Part shown: in pieces, positions 42,280-54,052 of the stretch
Numbering within the stretch: the first letter of the stretch is position 1
How the letters are laid out: the number at the start of each line of letters is the position of its first letter
Assembly: GCA_016212085.1 (NCBI GenBank)
Contig: JACRHL010000019.1
Coordinates: forward strand, 270,684-334,683
Reading direction: 5' to 3'
Source of the DNA: Nitrospirota bacterium
GTDB lineage: Bacteria > Nitrospirota > JACRHL01
DNA length: 64,000 nt
Made by a program: the position numbers and the translations under genes
Notes under the pieces: model-generated
What the model was told of the DNA's origin: nothing
Seen by the model: the letters and a program-made list of their open reading frames with translations, nothing else
Database searches by the model: none

Positions 42280-43004
42280 GGCCGGTACCAGCGCGCCAGG
42301 ATGGCGGGGGGCACCCCCAGGGTGAACAGGGTCACCAGCGCCACGTTGCGCAGGGTGGCGAACAGGGGGTTCTCCCGTTCCCAGCGCCGGGCCGAGGTGC
42401 GCACCGGGGCGGCGATCAGCGTGAGCCGCCCCACCCGCCTGAGGGACCGCACCAGCGCCACGTCCTCCATGATGGGGATGGGGCGGAAGCCCCCCACCCG
42501 CTCGAACACCGCGCGCCGCACGAACAGCGCCTGATCGCCGTAGAACATGCCCAGGTGGCGGCTGCGCCAGGTGGCGGCGCGGGCCACCAGGCGCAGAAAG
42601 GGGTCGGCGCTGTCGATGCCCAGCGCAAAGCCGCCGCCCACCACCGCCGGGTCCGCCAGGGCGGCCTGGATGGCGGCCAGGGCGCCGGCAGGCAGGCGCG
42701 TGTCCGCGTGCAGGAACAGCAGCACGTCGCCGCCGGCCAGGGCCGCGCCCGCGTTCAGTTGCACGCCGCGGCCCGGCGCGCACGTCACCACCCGCGCCCC
42801 GGCGGCCAGGGCCAGCAGGGCGCCACCGTCGGCGCTGCCGCCGTCGGCCACGATCACCTCGTGCAGGCCGGCGGGCAGGGCCGCCAGGGTGGCGCCGATG
42901 CCACGCGCCTCGTTCAGGACCGGCATCACCAGCGACACCCGGCCGCCGGGGCCGGAGGCCGGTTCGGACGGCGCCATATCCGTTTTCTTACGTCGGATTA
43001 CCAT
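42276..43004 (-). CDS. Family 2 glycosyltransferase (TIGR04283-like)
   Basis: The protein of up to 242 residues has a GT-A fold: VSLVMPVLNEARGIGATLAA, VIVADGGSADGG, then LLFLHADTRLP with the metal-binding DxD-like HAD, and a later GDQALFVRRAVFERVGGF and EDVALVRSLRRVG. ALFTLGVPPAILARWY at the C-terminus is a membrane-associating helix. The pattern fits the TIGR04283 group, some of which sit in arsenosugar-type clusters, but no such neighbours are seen, so the acceptor is unknown. The start may be 43004 or the ATG at 42977; neither has a good ribosome site. Confidence 0.85.
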   Translation of the reverse strand: MVIRRKKTDMAPSEPASGPGGRVSLVMPVLNEARGIGATLAALPAGLHEVIVADGGSADGGALLALAAGARVVTCAPGRGVQLNAGAALAGGDVLLFLHADTRLPAGALAAIQAALADPAVVGGGFALGIDSADPFLRLVARAATWRSRHLGMFYGDQALFVRRAVFERVGGFRPIPIMEDVALVRSLRRVGRLTLIAAPVRTSARRWERENPLFATLRNVALVTLFTLGVPPAILARWYRP

Positions 43005-43323
43005 TCCATCGCGACCGTTCGATCCAACAGGCCCCTCCCGACACCATTCGATTAAAAATAAGGCAAAAAAATTGATTCCCCTATTTGCAAAAGCGGAATA
43101 ACACGTATACCATTCACATGATTGGCTGGCATACCGTCTTCAAGCTGCCCGCCACGGCCGGGCAGGATGGTATTACACGCCTTTGTCTTTTCAGGGTGGG
43201 AGGCGGTTGACCGCAAGGTTGGCCGTCTCCTGGCGCCGGGGTACCCCCCCACCCACCACCCCGGCGCCACCTTTGCACGGGCGCCGGTGCCAACAGGTTG
43301 GGCGCCGGCGCCCGTTCCCGTTT
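43005..43323. other. AT-richer gap between two minus-strand genes
   Basis: The 319 bases hold no convincing gene. The first 110 are unusually AT-rich for this window (ATTAAAAATAAGGC, CCTATTTGCAAAAGCGG), likely the promoter region for the glycosyltransferase at 42276-43004. At 43274-43312 GGGCGCCGGTGCC and GGGCGCCGGCGCCC form a strong hairpin just past the comF stop, without a T run; it may protect the comF mRNA end. A 24-codon frame starting at 43118 is too short to support. Confidence 0.4.
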
Positions 43324-44109
43324 TCAAGACAGCCCCTGCCGGGCCACCGCCCACACCACCACCCGCCGGGCCCCGGCCCGGACCAGGGCCGCCGCGCAGG
43401 CGTGGGCGGTCGCGCCGGTGGTCATCACGTCGTCCACCAGCAGCACGGTGCGGCCCGCCACCCGTTGCGGGCGCGGCACCCGGAACACGCCGCGCACGTT
43501 CTCCAGCCGCCGCGCCCGGCTCAACCCCACCTGCGAGGTGGCCGCGCCGTGGCGCGCCAGCAGGTCGTCCGCCACCGCCACGCCAAGGCGCGCCGCCACG
43601 GCGCGCGCCAGCCGCCCCGCCTGGTTGAAGCCGCGCTCCCGCAGCCGCCTGGGGTGCAGCGGCACCGGCGCCACCAGGTCCACGCCCAGGAACGGCGCGG
43701 GCAGGGCGGACGGGTCGAGCCGGGCCGCCAGCGCCGGGGCCAGGCCGGTGCGGCCGTGGTACTTGAGCAGCCGCAGCGCCGCCCCCAGGGGGCCGTCGTA
43801 GGGGCCCAGCACCCGCGCCGCCGCGAACGCCGGCGGCCGCTTGATGCAGTCCGCGCAGCACCACCCCGCCACCGCGTGGGACGCGGGGATGGGGATGCCG
43901 CAGCGGTCGCACAGGGCGCCGGCGGAAAGGCCCACGGCGGCCCAGCACGGCCCGCAGAACCAGGCGTTGGGGGCGCCGTGGAGCGGCGTCTCGCAGTGGG
44001 CGCAGCGGCTGGGAAACAGCACCTCCGCCAGGCGCCGGCCCAGGGCCCGCGCCCGGGCCCGCACCCCGCCGGGGGGCCCTTCGGCTTGTTTTTGCGCTGC
44101 AATGTCCAT
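43324..44109 (-). CDS. comF: ComF family protein (phosphoribosyltransferase fold)
   Basis: The 261-residue protein has an N-terminal zinc-ribbon region with paired cysteines (CAHC, CGPC, CDRC, CCADC). A phosphoribosyltransferase-type domain follows, with the PRPP motif VLLVDDVMTTGATAHACAAA, PVPLHPRRLRERGFNQA and RLENVRGVFRVP. ComF proteins are needed for DNA uptake in competent bacteria and act in the cytoplasm; their exact reaction is unclear. The start codon at 44109 lies inside the divergent argD promoter, so both genes share the region. No other competence genes are present. Confidence 0.92.
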   Translation of the reverse strand: MDIAAQKQAEGPPGGVRARARALGRRLAEVLFPSRCAHCETPLHGAPNAWFCGPCWAAVGLSAGALCDRCGIPIPASHAVAGWCCADCIKRPPAFAAARVLGPYDGPLGAALRLLKYHGRTGLAPALAARLDPSALPAPFLGVDLVAPVPLHPRRLRERGFNQAGRLARAVAARLGVAVADDLLARHGAATSQVGLSRARRLENVRGVFRVPRPQRVAGRTVLLVDDVMTTGATAHACAAALVRAGARRVVVWAVARQGLS

Positions 44110-44120
44110 ATGCCTATAAT
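44092..44120 (+). promoter_or_regulatory. Sigma-70 promoter of the arg operon
   Basis: TTGCGC (44092-44097) and a perfect TATAAT (44115-44120) are 17 bases apart. A start site near 44127 leaves only about 19 bases before the argD GTG at 44146. This supports that GTG over the two in-frame ATGs at 44110 and 44119, which lie inside or before the -10 box. Confidence 0.75.
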
Positions 44121-44145
44121 GTTGGATTTCGCCTGCGGAGAAACC

Positions 44146-45339
44146 GTGTCCAAGTCCGAACCCATCATCGCGCGCGGCAACAAGGTCCTGTTCGGCAATT
44201 ATGCCCGCTTTCCCCTCGCCATCAAGAAGGGCCGGGATTGCCGCGTCTTCGATTGGGACGGCCGCGCCTATCTGGACTTCGTCGCCGGCGTCGCCGTCAC
44301 CAGCCTGGGGCACTGCCACCCCAAGGTGACCGTGGCGGTTCAGAAGCAGGCCCAGCGCCTGGTGCACTGCTCGAACCTCTACTACAACGAGCCGCAGGTG
44401 GCCCTGGCGGAGGCGCTGGTGGCGTCCAGCTTCGGCGACCGGGTGTTCTTTTGCAACTCCGGCGCCGAGGCCAACGAGGCGGCCATCAAGCTGGCACGCA
44501 AGGCCATGGGGCCCTCGCGCTTCGAGATCATCACCGTGCGCCGCTCGTTCCACGGGCGCACCCTCACCACCGTGGCCGCCACCGGGCAGGACAAGGTGAA
44601 GGAGGGCTTCAACCCGCTGCCGCCGGGCTTCATCCATGTTCCGTTCGACGATCTGGACGCCATGGCCGCCGCCATCGGCCCGCAGACCGCCGCCATCCTG
44701 GTGGAGCCGGTGCTGGGCGAGGGGGGCGTGTACCCGCCGTCGGCCGGGTATCTCAAGGGCCTGCGCGCCCTGTGCGACCGGCACGGCATCCTGCTCATGT
44801 TCGACGAGGTGCAGACCGGCGTCGGCCGCTGCGGCACCCTGTGGGGCTACCAGCACGACGGCGCCGTGCCCGACGTGATGGCCCTGGCCAAGGGCCTGGG
44901 CAACGGCATGCCCATCGGCGCCCTGGTGGCCACCGAGGCCGCCGCCAAGGCCCTGGGGCCGGGCACCCACGGCAGCACCTTCGGCGGCGGGCCGCTGGCC
45001 TGCGCCGGCGCCCTGGCGGTGTTGCAGACCATTCAGGACGACCCCTGGCTGCTGGAAAACACCCGCGCCATGGGCGCCAAGCTCATGGCCGGCCTGACGG
45101 CGCTCAAGGCGCGCCAGCGGCGCATCATCGACGTGCGCGGCCGCGGCCTGCTGCTGGGCGTGCACCTGGACGGCCCGGCCCGGCCGGTGGCCGAGGCGTG
45201 CCTGACGCGCGGGCTGCTGGTCAGCCTGGTGGGCGGCGGCGAGACCGTCCGCTTCTCGCCCCCCCTCACCGTGCGCGAGGCCGACGTGGACGATGCCCTG
45301 GCCATCTTCGAGAAGGCCGTGGCGGAGACCGCGGCATGA
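44146..45339 (+). CDS. argD: Acetylornithine (class III) aminotransferase
   Basis: The 397-residue PLP enzyme converts N-acetylglutamate semialdehyde to N-acetylornithine, and often serves in lysine synthesis as succinyl-DAP aminotransferase. Patterns are [51 protein letters not shown] and Lys249 in [14 protein letters not shown], which binds PLP. GTG start with GGAG seven bases upstream. The stop overlaps the argF start. The operon continues argF-argG-argH-lptM-lysA, covering arginine and the last lysine step. Confidence 0.95.
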   Translation: MSKSEPIIARGNKVLFGNYARFPLAIKKGRDCRVFDWDGRAYLDFVAGVAVTSLGHCHPKVTVAVQKQAQRLVHCSNLYYNEPQVALAEALVASSFGDRVFFCNSGAEANEAAIKLARKAMGPSRFEIITVRRSFHGRTLTTVAATGQDKVKEGFNPLPPGFIHVPFDDLDAMAAAIGPQTAAILVEPVLGEGGVYPPSAGYLKGLRALCDRHGILLMFDEVQTGVGRCGTLWGYQHDGAVPDVMALAKGLGNGMPIGALVATEAAAKALGPGTHGSTFGGGPLACAGALAVLQTIQDDPWLLENTRAMGAKLMAGLTALKARQRRIIDVRGRGLLLGVHLDGPARPVAEACLTRGLLVSLVGGGETVRFSPPLTVREADVDDALAIFEKAVAETAA

Positions 45340-46280
45340 CCCACGCCAAACCGCGCCACCTGCTCGCCATCGCCGACCTGACGGCGGACGGGATGCTGGG
45401 CCTGCTGGACCTGGCGGCGGCCATCAAGGCCGACCCGCGCCACCCGCGCTACAGCCAGTCCATGACCGGCAAGACCCTGGGCATGGTGTTCGACAAGCCG
45501 TCCACCCGCACCCGCATCTCCTTCGAGGTGGCCATGAACCAGCTGGGCGGCTCGGCCCTGCTCATGGACCGGCAGCAAAGCCAGCTGGGCCGGGGCGAGA
45601 CGGTGGCGGACACGGCGCGCACCCTGTCGCGCTTCCTGGACGGCATCATGATGCGCACCTTCGGCCACGGCATCATCACCGAGCTGGCGAGCCACGCCAC
45701 CATCCCGGTGATCAACGGCCTCACCGACCTGGCCCACCCCTGCCAGGCCCTGGCCGACCTGCTCACCGTGCGCGAGAAGTTCGGCCGCTTGCGGGGCGTC
45801 GCCATGGCCTACGTGGGCGACGGCAACAACGTGGCCCACTCCCTCATGCAGGCCGCCGCCCGCGCCGGGATGGACATGCGCGTGGCCACCCCCAAGGGCT
45901 ACGGCCCCGACCCCGGCCAGGTGCGGCTCGCCCACGAGGCGGCCCGCGCCGAGGGCGGCCGCCTGACCCTGGGCCACGACCCGGACACGGCCGCCCGGGG
46001 CGCCCAGGCGCTGTACACCGACGTGTGGACCAGCATGGGCCAGGAGGCGGAGCAGGCGGAGCGCCGGCACGCCTTCGCGGGCTTTCAGATCAACGCGGAG
46101 CTGATGGCCCAGGCCGCACCGGACGCGGTGTTCATGCACTGCCTGCCCGCCCACCGGGGCGAGGAGGTGAGCGCCGAGGTGATGGACGGCCCGCGCTCCG
46201 TGGTGTTCGACCAGGCGGAGAACCGGCTGCACGCGCAAAAGGCGGTGCTGTTCCGGCTACTGGGCGGCGACGCCCGATAA
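45336..46280 (+). CDS. argF: Ornithine carbamoyltransferase
   Basis: The 314-residue protein joins ornithine and carbamoyl phosphate to citrulline. Signature motifs are [15 protein letters not shown] (carbamoyl phosphate site STRTR), [25 protein letters not shown] and [13 protein letters not shown] (HCLPxHRG). The family length is about 310. The ATG at 45336 overlaps the argD stop (ATGA), giving coupled translation. Confidence 0.97.
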   Translation: MTHAKPRHLLAIADLTADGMLGLLDLAAAIKADPRHPRYSQSMTGKTLGMVFDKPSTRTRISFEVAMNQLGGSALLMDRQQSQLGRGETVADTARTLSRFLDGIMMRTFGHGIITELASHATIPVINGLTDLAHPCQALADLLTVREKFGRLRGVAMAYVGDGNNVAHSLMQAAARAGMDMRVATPKGYGPDPGQVRLAHEAARAEGGRLTLGHDPDTAARGAQALYTDVWTSMGQEAEQAERRHAFAGFQINAELMAQAAPDAVFMHCLPAHRGEEVSAEVMDGPRSVVFDQAENRLHAQKAVLFRLLGGDAR

Positions 46281-46309
46281 TCAACCTTGTTACGGCTATC
46301 AACGCGACC

Positions 46310-47524
<1,215 letters not shown>

Positions 47525-47545
47525 GCCCCCCGCAGGCGAGCATAC

Positions 47546-48958
47546 ATGGCCAACCAGCAACCCAACGCGCCGGGCGGCGCCCCCACCAACCAGATGTGGG
47601 GCGGCCGCTTCACCGAGGCGGTCACCGACGAGGTGGCGGCGTTCAACGCCTCCATCACCTTCGAGCAGCGTCTCGCCCGTTACGACATCCAGGGCAGCCG
47701 CGCCCAGGCCCAGGCCCTGGAGGCGGCGGGCGTGCTCAGCGCCGCCGAGCGCCTGGCCATCGACGACGGGCTGGACGCCATCCTGGCCGAGATCGAGGCG
47801 GGCCAGTTCCCGTTCTCCATCCGCCTGGAGGACATCCACATGAACGTCGAGGCGCGCCTCACGGAGCGCATCGGCGATCCCGGCCGCAAGCTGCACACGG
47901 GCCGCTCGCGCAACGACCAGGTGGCCACCGACGTGCGCCTCTACCTCAAGGCCGAGATCGGCCGCATCCTGGCCCTGGCGCGCGCCACCCAGCGCGCCCT
48001 GGTCACCTGCGGCCGCGCCCACCAGGACGTGATCATCTGCGGCTACACCCACCTGCAGAAGGCCCAGCCGGTGCTGTTCGCCCACCACATGCTGGCCTAC
48101 GTGGAGATGCTGGAGCGCGACGCCGGGCGCCTGGCCGACTGCCGGGCGCGGCTGGACGCCTCGCCCCTGGGCTCCGGCGCCCTGAGCGGCGCCAACATCC
48201 CCATCCCGCGCGACGTGTCGGGCCCGGCCATGGGCTTTGCCGGCCTCACCCAGAACTCGCTGGACGCGGTGGCGGACCGGGATTTTTCGCTGGAGTTCAT
48301 GGCGGCGGCCGGCATCTGCATGATGCACCTGTCACGCCTGGCGGAGGAGCTGATCCTCTGGTCCACCCACGAGTTCGGCCTGATCGAGCTGCCGGACCGC
48401 TTCTGCACCGGCAGCTCCATGATGCCGCAGAAGAAGAACCCGGACATGCCCGAGCTGATCCGCGGCAAGACCGGCCGCGTGTATGGCGACCTGATCGCCC
48501 TGCTCACCACCATGAAGGGCCTGCCCCTGGCCTACAACAAGGACATGCAGGAGGACAAGGAGCCCCTGTTCGACGCCGTGGACACCCTGGCCGGCTGCCT
48601 GTCCATCACCGCCGCCATGATGGCCGGGGCCAAGGTGAACCGGGCGCGCGCCGCCGCCGCCCTGTCCGGCGGCTACCTGCTGGCCACCGACCTGGCCGAC
48701 TACCTTGCAAGCCACGGCATGCCGTTCCGCGAGGCCCACGAGGTGGTGGGCCGCATCGTGCGCCACTGCATCGACCGGGGCATCGAGATCACCGACCTGA
48801 CGGTGGCCGACTTCCAGGGCTTCTCCGCCACCTTCCAGGCGGACATCGCCGACTACGCCACCATCCCCGCCAGCGTGGCGCGCAAGTCCCAGCCCGGCGG
48901 CACCGCCCCGGCGCGGGTGGCGGAGCGGCTGGCGTTCTGGGAGAAGACCCTGCCGTGA
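47546..48958 (+). CDS. argH: Argininosuccinate lyase
   Basis: The 470-residue enzyme splits argininosuccinate into arginine and fumarate, ending the arginine pathway. It begins after a 15-residue polar extension with MWGGRFTEAVTDEVAAFNAS and carries LEDIHMNVEARL, HTGRSRNDQVATD, the superfamily signature GSSMMPQKKNPDMPELIRGK and LPLAYNKDMQEDKE. Its TGA overlaps the GTG of lptM. Confidence 0.98.
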   Translation: MANQQPNAPGGAPTNQMWGGRFTEAVTDEVAAFNASITFEQRLARYDIQGSRAQAQALEAAGVLSAAERLAIDDGLDAILAEIEAGQFPFSIRLEDIHMNVEARLTERIGDPGRKLHTGRSRNDQVATDVRLYLKAEIGRILALARATQRALVTCGRAHQDVIICGYTHLQKAQPVLFAHHMLAYVEMLERDAGRLADCRARLDASPLGSGALSGANIPIPRDVSGPAMGFAGLTQNSLDAVADRDFSLEFMAAAGICMMHLSRLAEELILWSTHEFGLIELPDRFCTGSSMMPQKKNPDMPELIRGKTGRVYGDLIALLTTMKGLPLAYNKDMQEDKEPLFDAVDTLAGCLSITAAMMAGAKVNRARAAAALSGGYLLATDLADYLASHGMPFREAHEVVGRIVRHCIDRGIEITDLTVADFQGFSATFQADIADYATIPASVARKSQPGGTAPARVAERLAFWEKTLP

Positions 48959-49074
48959 GGGGCCTCGCCCTGCTCGCCCTGCTCCTCGCCCTCGCCGCCT
49001 GCGGCCACAAGGGGCCGCTTTCCCCGCCGCCGGGAACGGCGGATAATGGGGCCCACAGCCCAACGGACCACTGA
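48955..49074 (+). CDS. lptM: LPS translocon maturation chaperone LptM-like lipoprotein
   Basis: This tiny 39-residue lipoprotein starts at a GTG overlapping the argH stop and reads MRGLALLALLLALAACGHKG, a signal peptide with lipobox LAAC directly followed by GHKGPLSPPP. That is the pattern of LptM (YifL), which helps the LptD barrel form its correct disulfides. It sits immediately upstream of lysA, its usual neighbour in beta- and gammaproteobacteria. The mature peptide is only about 24 residues. Confidence 0.9.
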   Translation: MRGLALLALLLALAACGHKGPLSPPPGTADNGAHSPTDH

Positions 49075-49076
49075 CC

Positions 49077-50317
<1,241 letters not shown>

Positions 50318-50321
<4 letters not shown>

Positions 50322-50812
50322 CCGGCGCATCGGCCAGTGGGCCGGACGGCGCCACGCCATCGGGCCCGCGCGCGCCGCGCCCCGGCGACCCGTTCGCCGG
50401 CGGCGCCGCGCCGGCGGCCCCGGCGCCGCACCCCAAGGTGCGGCGCAAGAAGGGGCGGCGCTTCTTCATCACGCTGTTGCTGGTGAGCGGCATGATCGTG
50501 GTGGCCACCCTGATGTTCTTCACCAACAGCAAGAACATCATCACCGACTTCTACCGCGAGGTGGTGGTCCCCCGCAGCCTGCCGGAGGCGTTGCCGCCGG
50601 ACTACCCGGTGGAACGGGCCAGGGAGCTGGTGCGGACCCTGCACGCCTTCTTCGGCGACGTGGACGAGGGGATCATCGGCGACGAGGCCGCCCTGGAGAT
50701 GATGGGCCACATCGAGGCGGCGCTGGCCGACCGGGCATTGACCGAGCAGGAGGCGGACGACCTGCTGGCCGCCGCCCGCTCCCTGCGCCAGACGGCGGGC
50801 AAGGGCGGATGA
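50318..50812 (+). CDS. Unknown single-TM protein
   Basis: This 164-residue protein has a disordered Gly/Ala/Pro-rich N-terminus and a basic stretch (KVRRKKGRR). One membrane helix follows (FFITLLLVSGMIVVATLMFF), then a helical soluble domain (YPVERARELVRTLHAFFGDV, ALTEQEADDLLAAARSL). No family is recognised. Its ATG overlaps the lysA stop and its own stop overlaps the DUF599 gene, so it is co-translated with both. Orientation by the positive-inside rule puts the soluble domain in the periplasm. Confidence 0.75.
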
Positions 50813-51489
50813 CGACGTTCGAATTCATCGCCCGGCACCCCATGGACAGCTTCGCGTTCACCGTGTTCCTGCTGTTCTCGGTGGGCTACCACGCCCTGTA
50901 CTACTACATGGTGCGCAGCCGTCCGCACCTGATCTTCAAGGGCAAGATCAACGCCATCCGGCGCGCCTGGGTGGCCAAGATCTTCGCCGAGAACGCGGGC
51001 ATCGTGGCGGTGCAGACCCTGCGCAACGTGACCATGGCCGCCTCGTTCCTCACCACCGCCAGCGTGGTGCTCATCGGCGGGCTGATCTCGCTGCTGCTGA
51101 ACCTGGAGACCACCCAGCACATCTTCCTGTCGGAGGCCACGGGCAAGATCTCCGACGCGGTGCTGGCCCTGAAGCTCATCACCCTGATCGTGCTGTTCGT
51201 GGCCTCGCTGTTCTACTTCTCCCTGTGCGTGCGCCTGCTCAACCACATCGGCATGCTGCTCGGCGCCCCGGCCGAGGCCATCCGGGACGCCACCGGCGAG
51301 GACGCGGTGGACTTCGTGTATCGGCTCTACGCCAAGGCGGGCCGCAACTACACCTTCGGCATGCGCTCCGTGTACTTTCTCATCCCGGCGGTGCTGTGGT
51401 TCCTGGGGCCCACCCCGTGCATCATCGCCTCGGTGGCCGTGGGCTTCATCTGCATGAAGCTCGACTTCGGCAACATCCGCCTGCAATGA
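50809..51489 (+). CDS. DUF599-like membrane protein
   Basis: The 226-residue protein has four predicted helices (residues about 15-35, 75-98, 120-145, 180-215) and the DUF599 style: YHALYYYMVRSRPH and then INAIRRAWVAKIFAENAGIV, followed by QTLRNVTMAASFLTTASVVL. The function of DUF599 is not known. It overlaps both neighbours by four bases (ATGA), with an unknown single-TM protein upstream and a histidine phosphatase downstream. Confidence 0.75.
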   Translation: MTTFEFIARHPMDSFAFTVFLLFSVGYHALYYYMVRSRPHLIFKGKINAIRRAWVAKIFAENAGIVAVQTLRNVTMAASFLTTASVVLIGGLISLLLNLETTQHIFLSEATGKISDAVLALKLITLIVLFVASLFYFSLCVRLLNHIGMLLGAPAEAIRDATGEDAVDFVYRLYAKAGRNYTFGMRSVYFLIPAVLWFLGPTPCIIASVAVGFICMKLDFGNIRLQ

Positions 51490-52070
51490 CCACCCTGTAC
51501 CTGGTGCGCCACGGCGAGACCGAGGCCAACCGCGCGCGGCTGATCCAGGGCCAGGACGACACCCCCCTCACCCGCGACGGGCTGGCCCACGTCGCCGCCC
51601 TGGCCGAAAAGCTCGCCGCCCTGGGGCTGGAGCCGGCCACCCTGGCCAGCTTCTGCTCGCCCCTGGGGCGGGCGCGGGCGAGCCTGGTCCGCCTGCGCGC
51701 GATCCTGGGCTGGAACGGCCCGGTGCGGGTGGACGCGCGGCTCATGGAGATCGACTTCGGCATCCACACCGGCCGCCCGGTGGACGCGGTGCTGCCGCTC
51801 ATCCAGGAGTTCAAGCAAAAGACCCACCTGCGCTACCCCGGCGGCGAGAGCGGCGACGAGCTGAAGGCGCGGGTGCTGGCCTTCCTGGACGACGCCCGGC
51901 GCCAGCACCCGGACGGCACGGTGCTGGCCATGACCCACTTCGGCCCCATCGAGACCGCCCTGCGCCACTACCTGGGCATCCCCCCCACGGAGCGGGTGTG
52001 GCCGGAGCACGAGCAGGTGCACCGCCTGGATTTCGCGGCGGACGGCGCCGCCACCGTCACCACCCTTTAG
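51486..52070 (+). CDS. Histidine phosphatase (phosphoglycerate mutase-like) family protein
   Basis: The 194-residue protein starts MTTLYLVRHGETEANRARLI, with the RHG phospho-histidine motif. It has FCSPLGRARASLVRL and a later AMTHFGPIETALRH with the second His. Members dephosphorylate small molecules such as alpha-ribazole phosphate or phosphosugars; no cobalamin genes are near, so the substrate is not assigned. It is the last gene of the overlapping arg-lys transcription unit and converges with the TPR gene 17 bases away. Confidence 0.9.
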   Translation: MTTLYLVRHGETEANRARLIQGQDDTPLTRDGLAHVAALAEKLAALGLEPATLASFCSPLGRARASLVRLRAILGWNGPVRVDARLMEIDFGIHTGRPVDAVLPLIQEFKQKTHLRYPGGESGDELKARVLAFLDDARRQHPDGTVLAMTHFGPIETALRHYLGIPPTERVWPEHEQVHRLDFAADGAATVTTL

Positions 52071-52087
52071 GTCAGTAAAACCAGCGG

Positions 52088-52525
52088 CTATCCCGCCGAG
52101 CGCTTGAGTTCCGCCAGCGCCGCCGTCAGCCGCGCGCCGGCCGGGTGGTCGGGCGCCAGCTTGAGCAGGGTGCGGCAGGCCTGCTCCGCCTCGCGCACGC
52201 GCCCCAGGGCCAGGCTGGCCCCGGCGGCCACGAACCAGGCCCCCGCGTGCCTCGCCCGGTGCTTCAGCACCGACCGGACGGTCTTCAGCGCCTCCTCGTG
52301 GCGGCCGGTCTGGTGGGCGATCATGGCCAGCAGCACCATGGCCTCCGGGTGCTTGGGGTCGCGTTTCAGCACGTCGTGGCAGATCTGCTCCGCCTCGGCG
52401 AGCTTCCCCTCCCGGTGGCGGGTGGCGGCCACGTTCATGGCCTGGATCAGGATGGGGTTGTCGGGCCCCCAGCCGCCGGATGCGCCGGTGGGGGTGCCCT
52501 TGGACTTGTTGCGGTTGGCCTTCAC
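52088..52525 (-). CDS. Small TPR-repeat protein
   Basis: The 145-residue protein has a basic N-terminus (MKANRNKSKG) and about three TPR-type helix pairs: ATRHREGKLAEAEQICHDVL, LLAMIAHQTGRHEEALKTVR and AAGASLALGRVREAEQACRT. TPR proteins bind partners; none can be named. It lies 15 bases after the TPR-methyltransferase gene and is the last gene of the glycosyltransferase operon. It resembles the repeat half of that gene and may have arisen from it. Confidence 0.8.
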   Translation of the reverse strand: MKANRNKSKGTPTGASGGWGPDNPILIQAMNVAATRHREGKLAEAEQICHDVLKRDPKHPEAMVLLAMIAHQTGRHEEALKTVRSVLKHRARHAGAWFVAAGASLALGRVREAEQACRTLLKLAPDHPAGARLTAALAELKRSAG

Positions 52526-52540
52526 GGGAGCCCTTTCCTA

Positions 52541-54052
52541 TCAGCCGTTGCGCACATAGCAGTCGATGCCGTCGTGCAGGCAGGAGAAATTCACCAGGTC
52601 GACGGAGCGCTCCAGGGTGAAGTGCTCCGCCAGGTGGGCGAACAGCGCCGGCGTGCCGCAGGTGCGCGGCGCCCCCGCCGCGTCCGGCCGGTCGCCCATG
52701 AGGATCAGGCGCTGGCCGGGGGCCATCCGGCGCAGCACGTTCAGGGCCGCGTCCACCACGTTCCTGGCCTCGATGATCCAGGCGAACATCACCACGTCTC
52801 CCAGGTCCACCGCCGCCTGGCCGAAGTCCTCCCGGCGCATGGGGATGAAGCGGTGGTGCAGGAACAGGTCGCCCGCCGTCACGTTCACGCCGTGGTGGGT
52901 TTGCAGCAGGTATTCCCAATAGCCGCTGCCGGCGCCGTGGGAGCACAGCCGCCGCCCGCCGATAAAGCCCGCCACGGCCGCCAGCGCCGCGGCGTCGGGC
53001 AGCGACCAGGAGAACACCTTGGCGAAGCAGCCGCGCAGCATGGTGTCGGCCCCCCGGGCGGGCGGGCCGAAGGCGTCCAGCCGCTCCCGCCACCAGGCGG
53101 CGGCGTACACGGCGCCGGGATCGAAACGGGCAAAAAAATCGTCCAGCGGCGCCCGCTCGAACTCCGGCGGCACCGGGTAGCCCACCGCCAGGGTGCGGGC
53201 CAGGGCCATGGGCTCATCCAGGTTTGCGTAGACGTGGTCCTGCTTCAGGCGCGCCATGGCCGCCAGCCGCTCCGGGGAGCCCGTCTCCGCCAGGGCGATG
53301 CCGTAGTTGATGCGCAGTTGCCAGTCCCCGGGATCGGCCTGGAGGGCGATGCGGTAGCAGGCGGCGGCGTCCTCGTAGCGGTCGCGCGCCAGGTAGGCGT
53401 GGCCCAGTTGGGCCCGCGCCGCCCGCGCCGCGCCGCGCAGCTCCAGGGCGCGGCCAAAACAGGCGATGGCCTCGTCCGCCCGCGCCGTGGCCTGGAGCAC
53501 CAGCCCCAGGTTCACATGCGCCTGCCCCAGCTCGGGGTTGAGGCGCAGCGCCTCCCGGTAGCAGGCCTCGGCCCCGGCCAGGTCGCCCCGCTCCTTGCGC
53601 ACGGCGCCCAGGTTCAGGTGGCCGTCGGCGTTGCCCGGCTCCAGCCGCACCGCCTCCTGGCAGTGGTGCTCCGCCTGGTCCAGCCTGCCCGTTTCCTTGA
53701 GCACGCTGCCCAGGGAGCTGTGCGCCACCGCCAGCCCTGGCACCAGCGCCAGGGCGCGCCGGTAGCAGGTGGCCGCCTCGTCCGGCCGGCCCAGGTGGCG
53801 CTGGGTGCTGCCCAGGTTCACCCAGGCGGCGGCGTTGGCCGGGTCCACGGCGGTGGCCTTCCTCAAAAAATCCAGCGCCGCCCGCGGGTCGCCCCGACCC
53901 ACCGCCAGGTTGCCCAGCATGAGCAGCGCCCGGCCGTCGCGCGGGGCCTTCTTGAGGGCGCGCTTGAACAGCGCCTCGGCGGCGCCCACGTCGCCCCGGC
54001 GCATGGCGGCCATGCCCTGCTCGAAATACCCCGCCGGCACGTCCGCCCTCAC
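52541..54052 (-). CDS. TPR-repeat protein with C-terminal methyltransferase-like domain
   Basis: The 503-residue protein begins at a GTG at 54052 overlapping the glycosyltransferase stop. Residues about 5-260 hold seven or eight TPR units (GYFEQGMAAMRRGDVGAAEALF, AWVNLGSTQRHLGRPDEAATCY, LNLGAVRKERGDLAGAEACY). The C-terminal half has GGRRLCSHGAGSGYWEYLLQ, a motif-I-like Gly-rich loop. Later come LGDVVMFAWII and a strand-helix end typical of class I SAM-dependent methyltransferases. A methyl transfer to a glycan or lipid made by the same operon is plausible; the substrate is unknown. Confidence 0.8.
   Translation of the reverse strand: MRADVPAGYFEQGMAAMRRGDVGAAEALFKRALKKAPRDGRALLMLGNLAVGRGDPRAALDFLRKATAVDPANAAAWVNLGSTQRHLGRPDEAATCYRRALALVPGLAVAHSSLGSVLKETGRLDQAEHHCQEAVRLEPGNADGHLNLGAVRKERGDLAGAEACYREALRLNPELGQAHVNLGLVLQATARADEAIACFGRALELRGAARAARAQLGHAYLARDRYEDAAACYRIALQADPGDWQLRINYGIALAETGSPERLAAMARLKQDHVYANLDEPMALARTLAVGYPVPPEFERAPLDDFFARFDPGAVYAAAWWRERLDAFGPPARGADTMLRGCFAKVFSWSLPDAAALAAVAGFIGGRRLCSHGAGSGYWEYLLQTHHGVNVTAGDLFLHHRFIPMRREDFGQAAVDLGDVVMFAWIIEARNVVDAALNVLRRMAPGQRLILMGDRPDAAGAPRTCGTPALFAHLAEHFTLERSVDLVNFSCLHDGIDCYVRNG

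Noticed and set aside
43118..43192. Possible 24-codon gene in the comF-glycosyltransferase gap
   Set aside because: Too short, no good ribosome site and no recognisable pattern.
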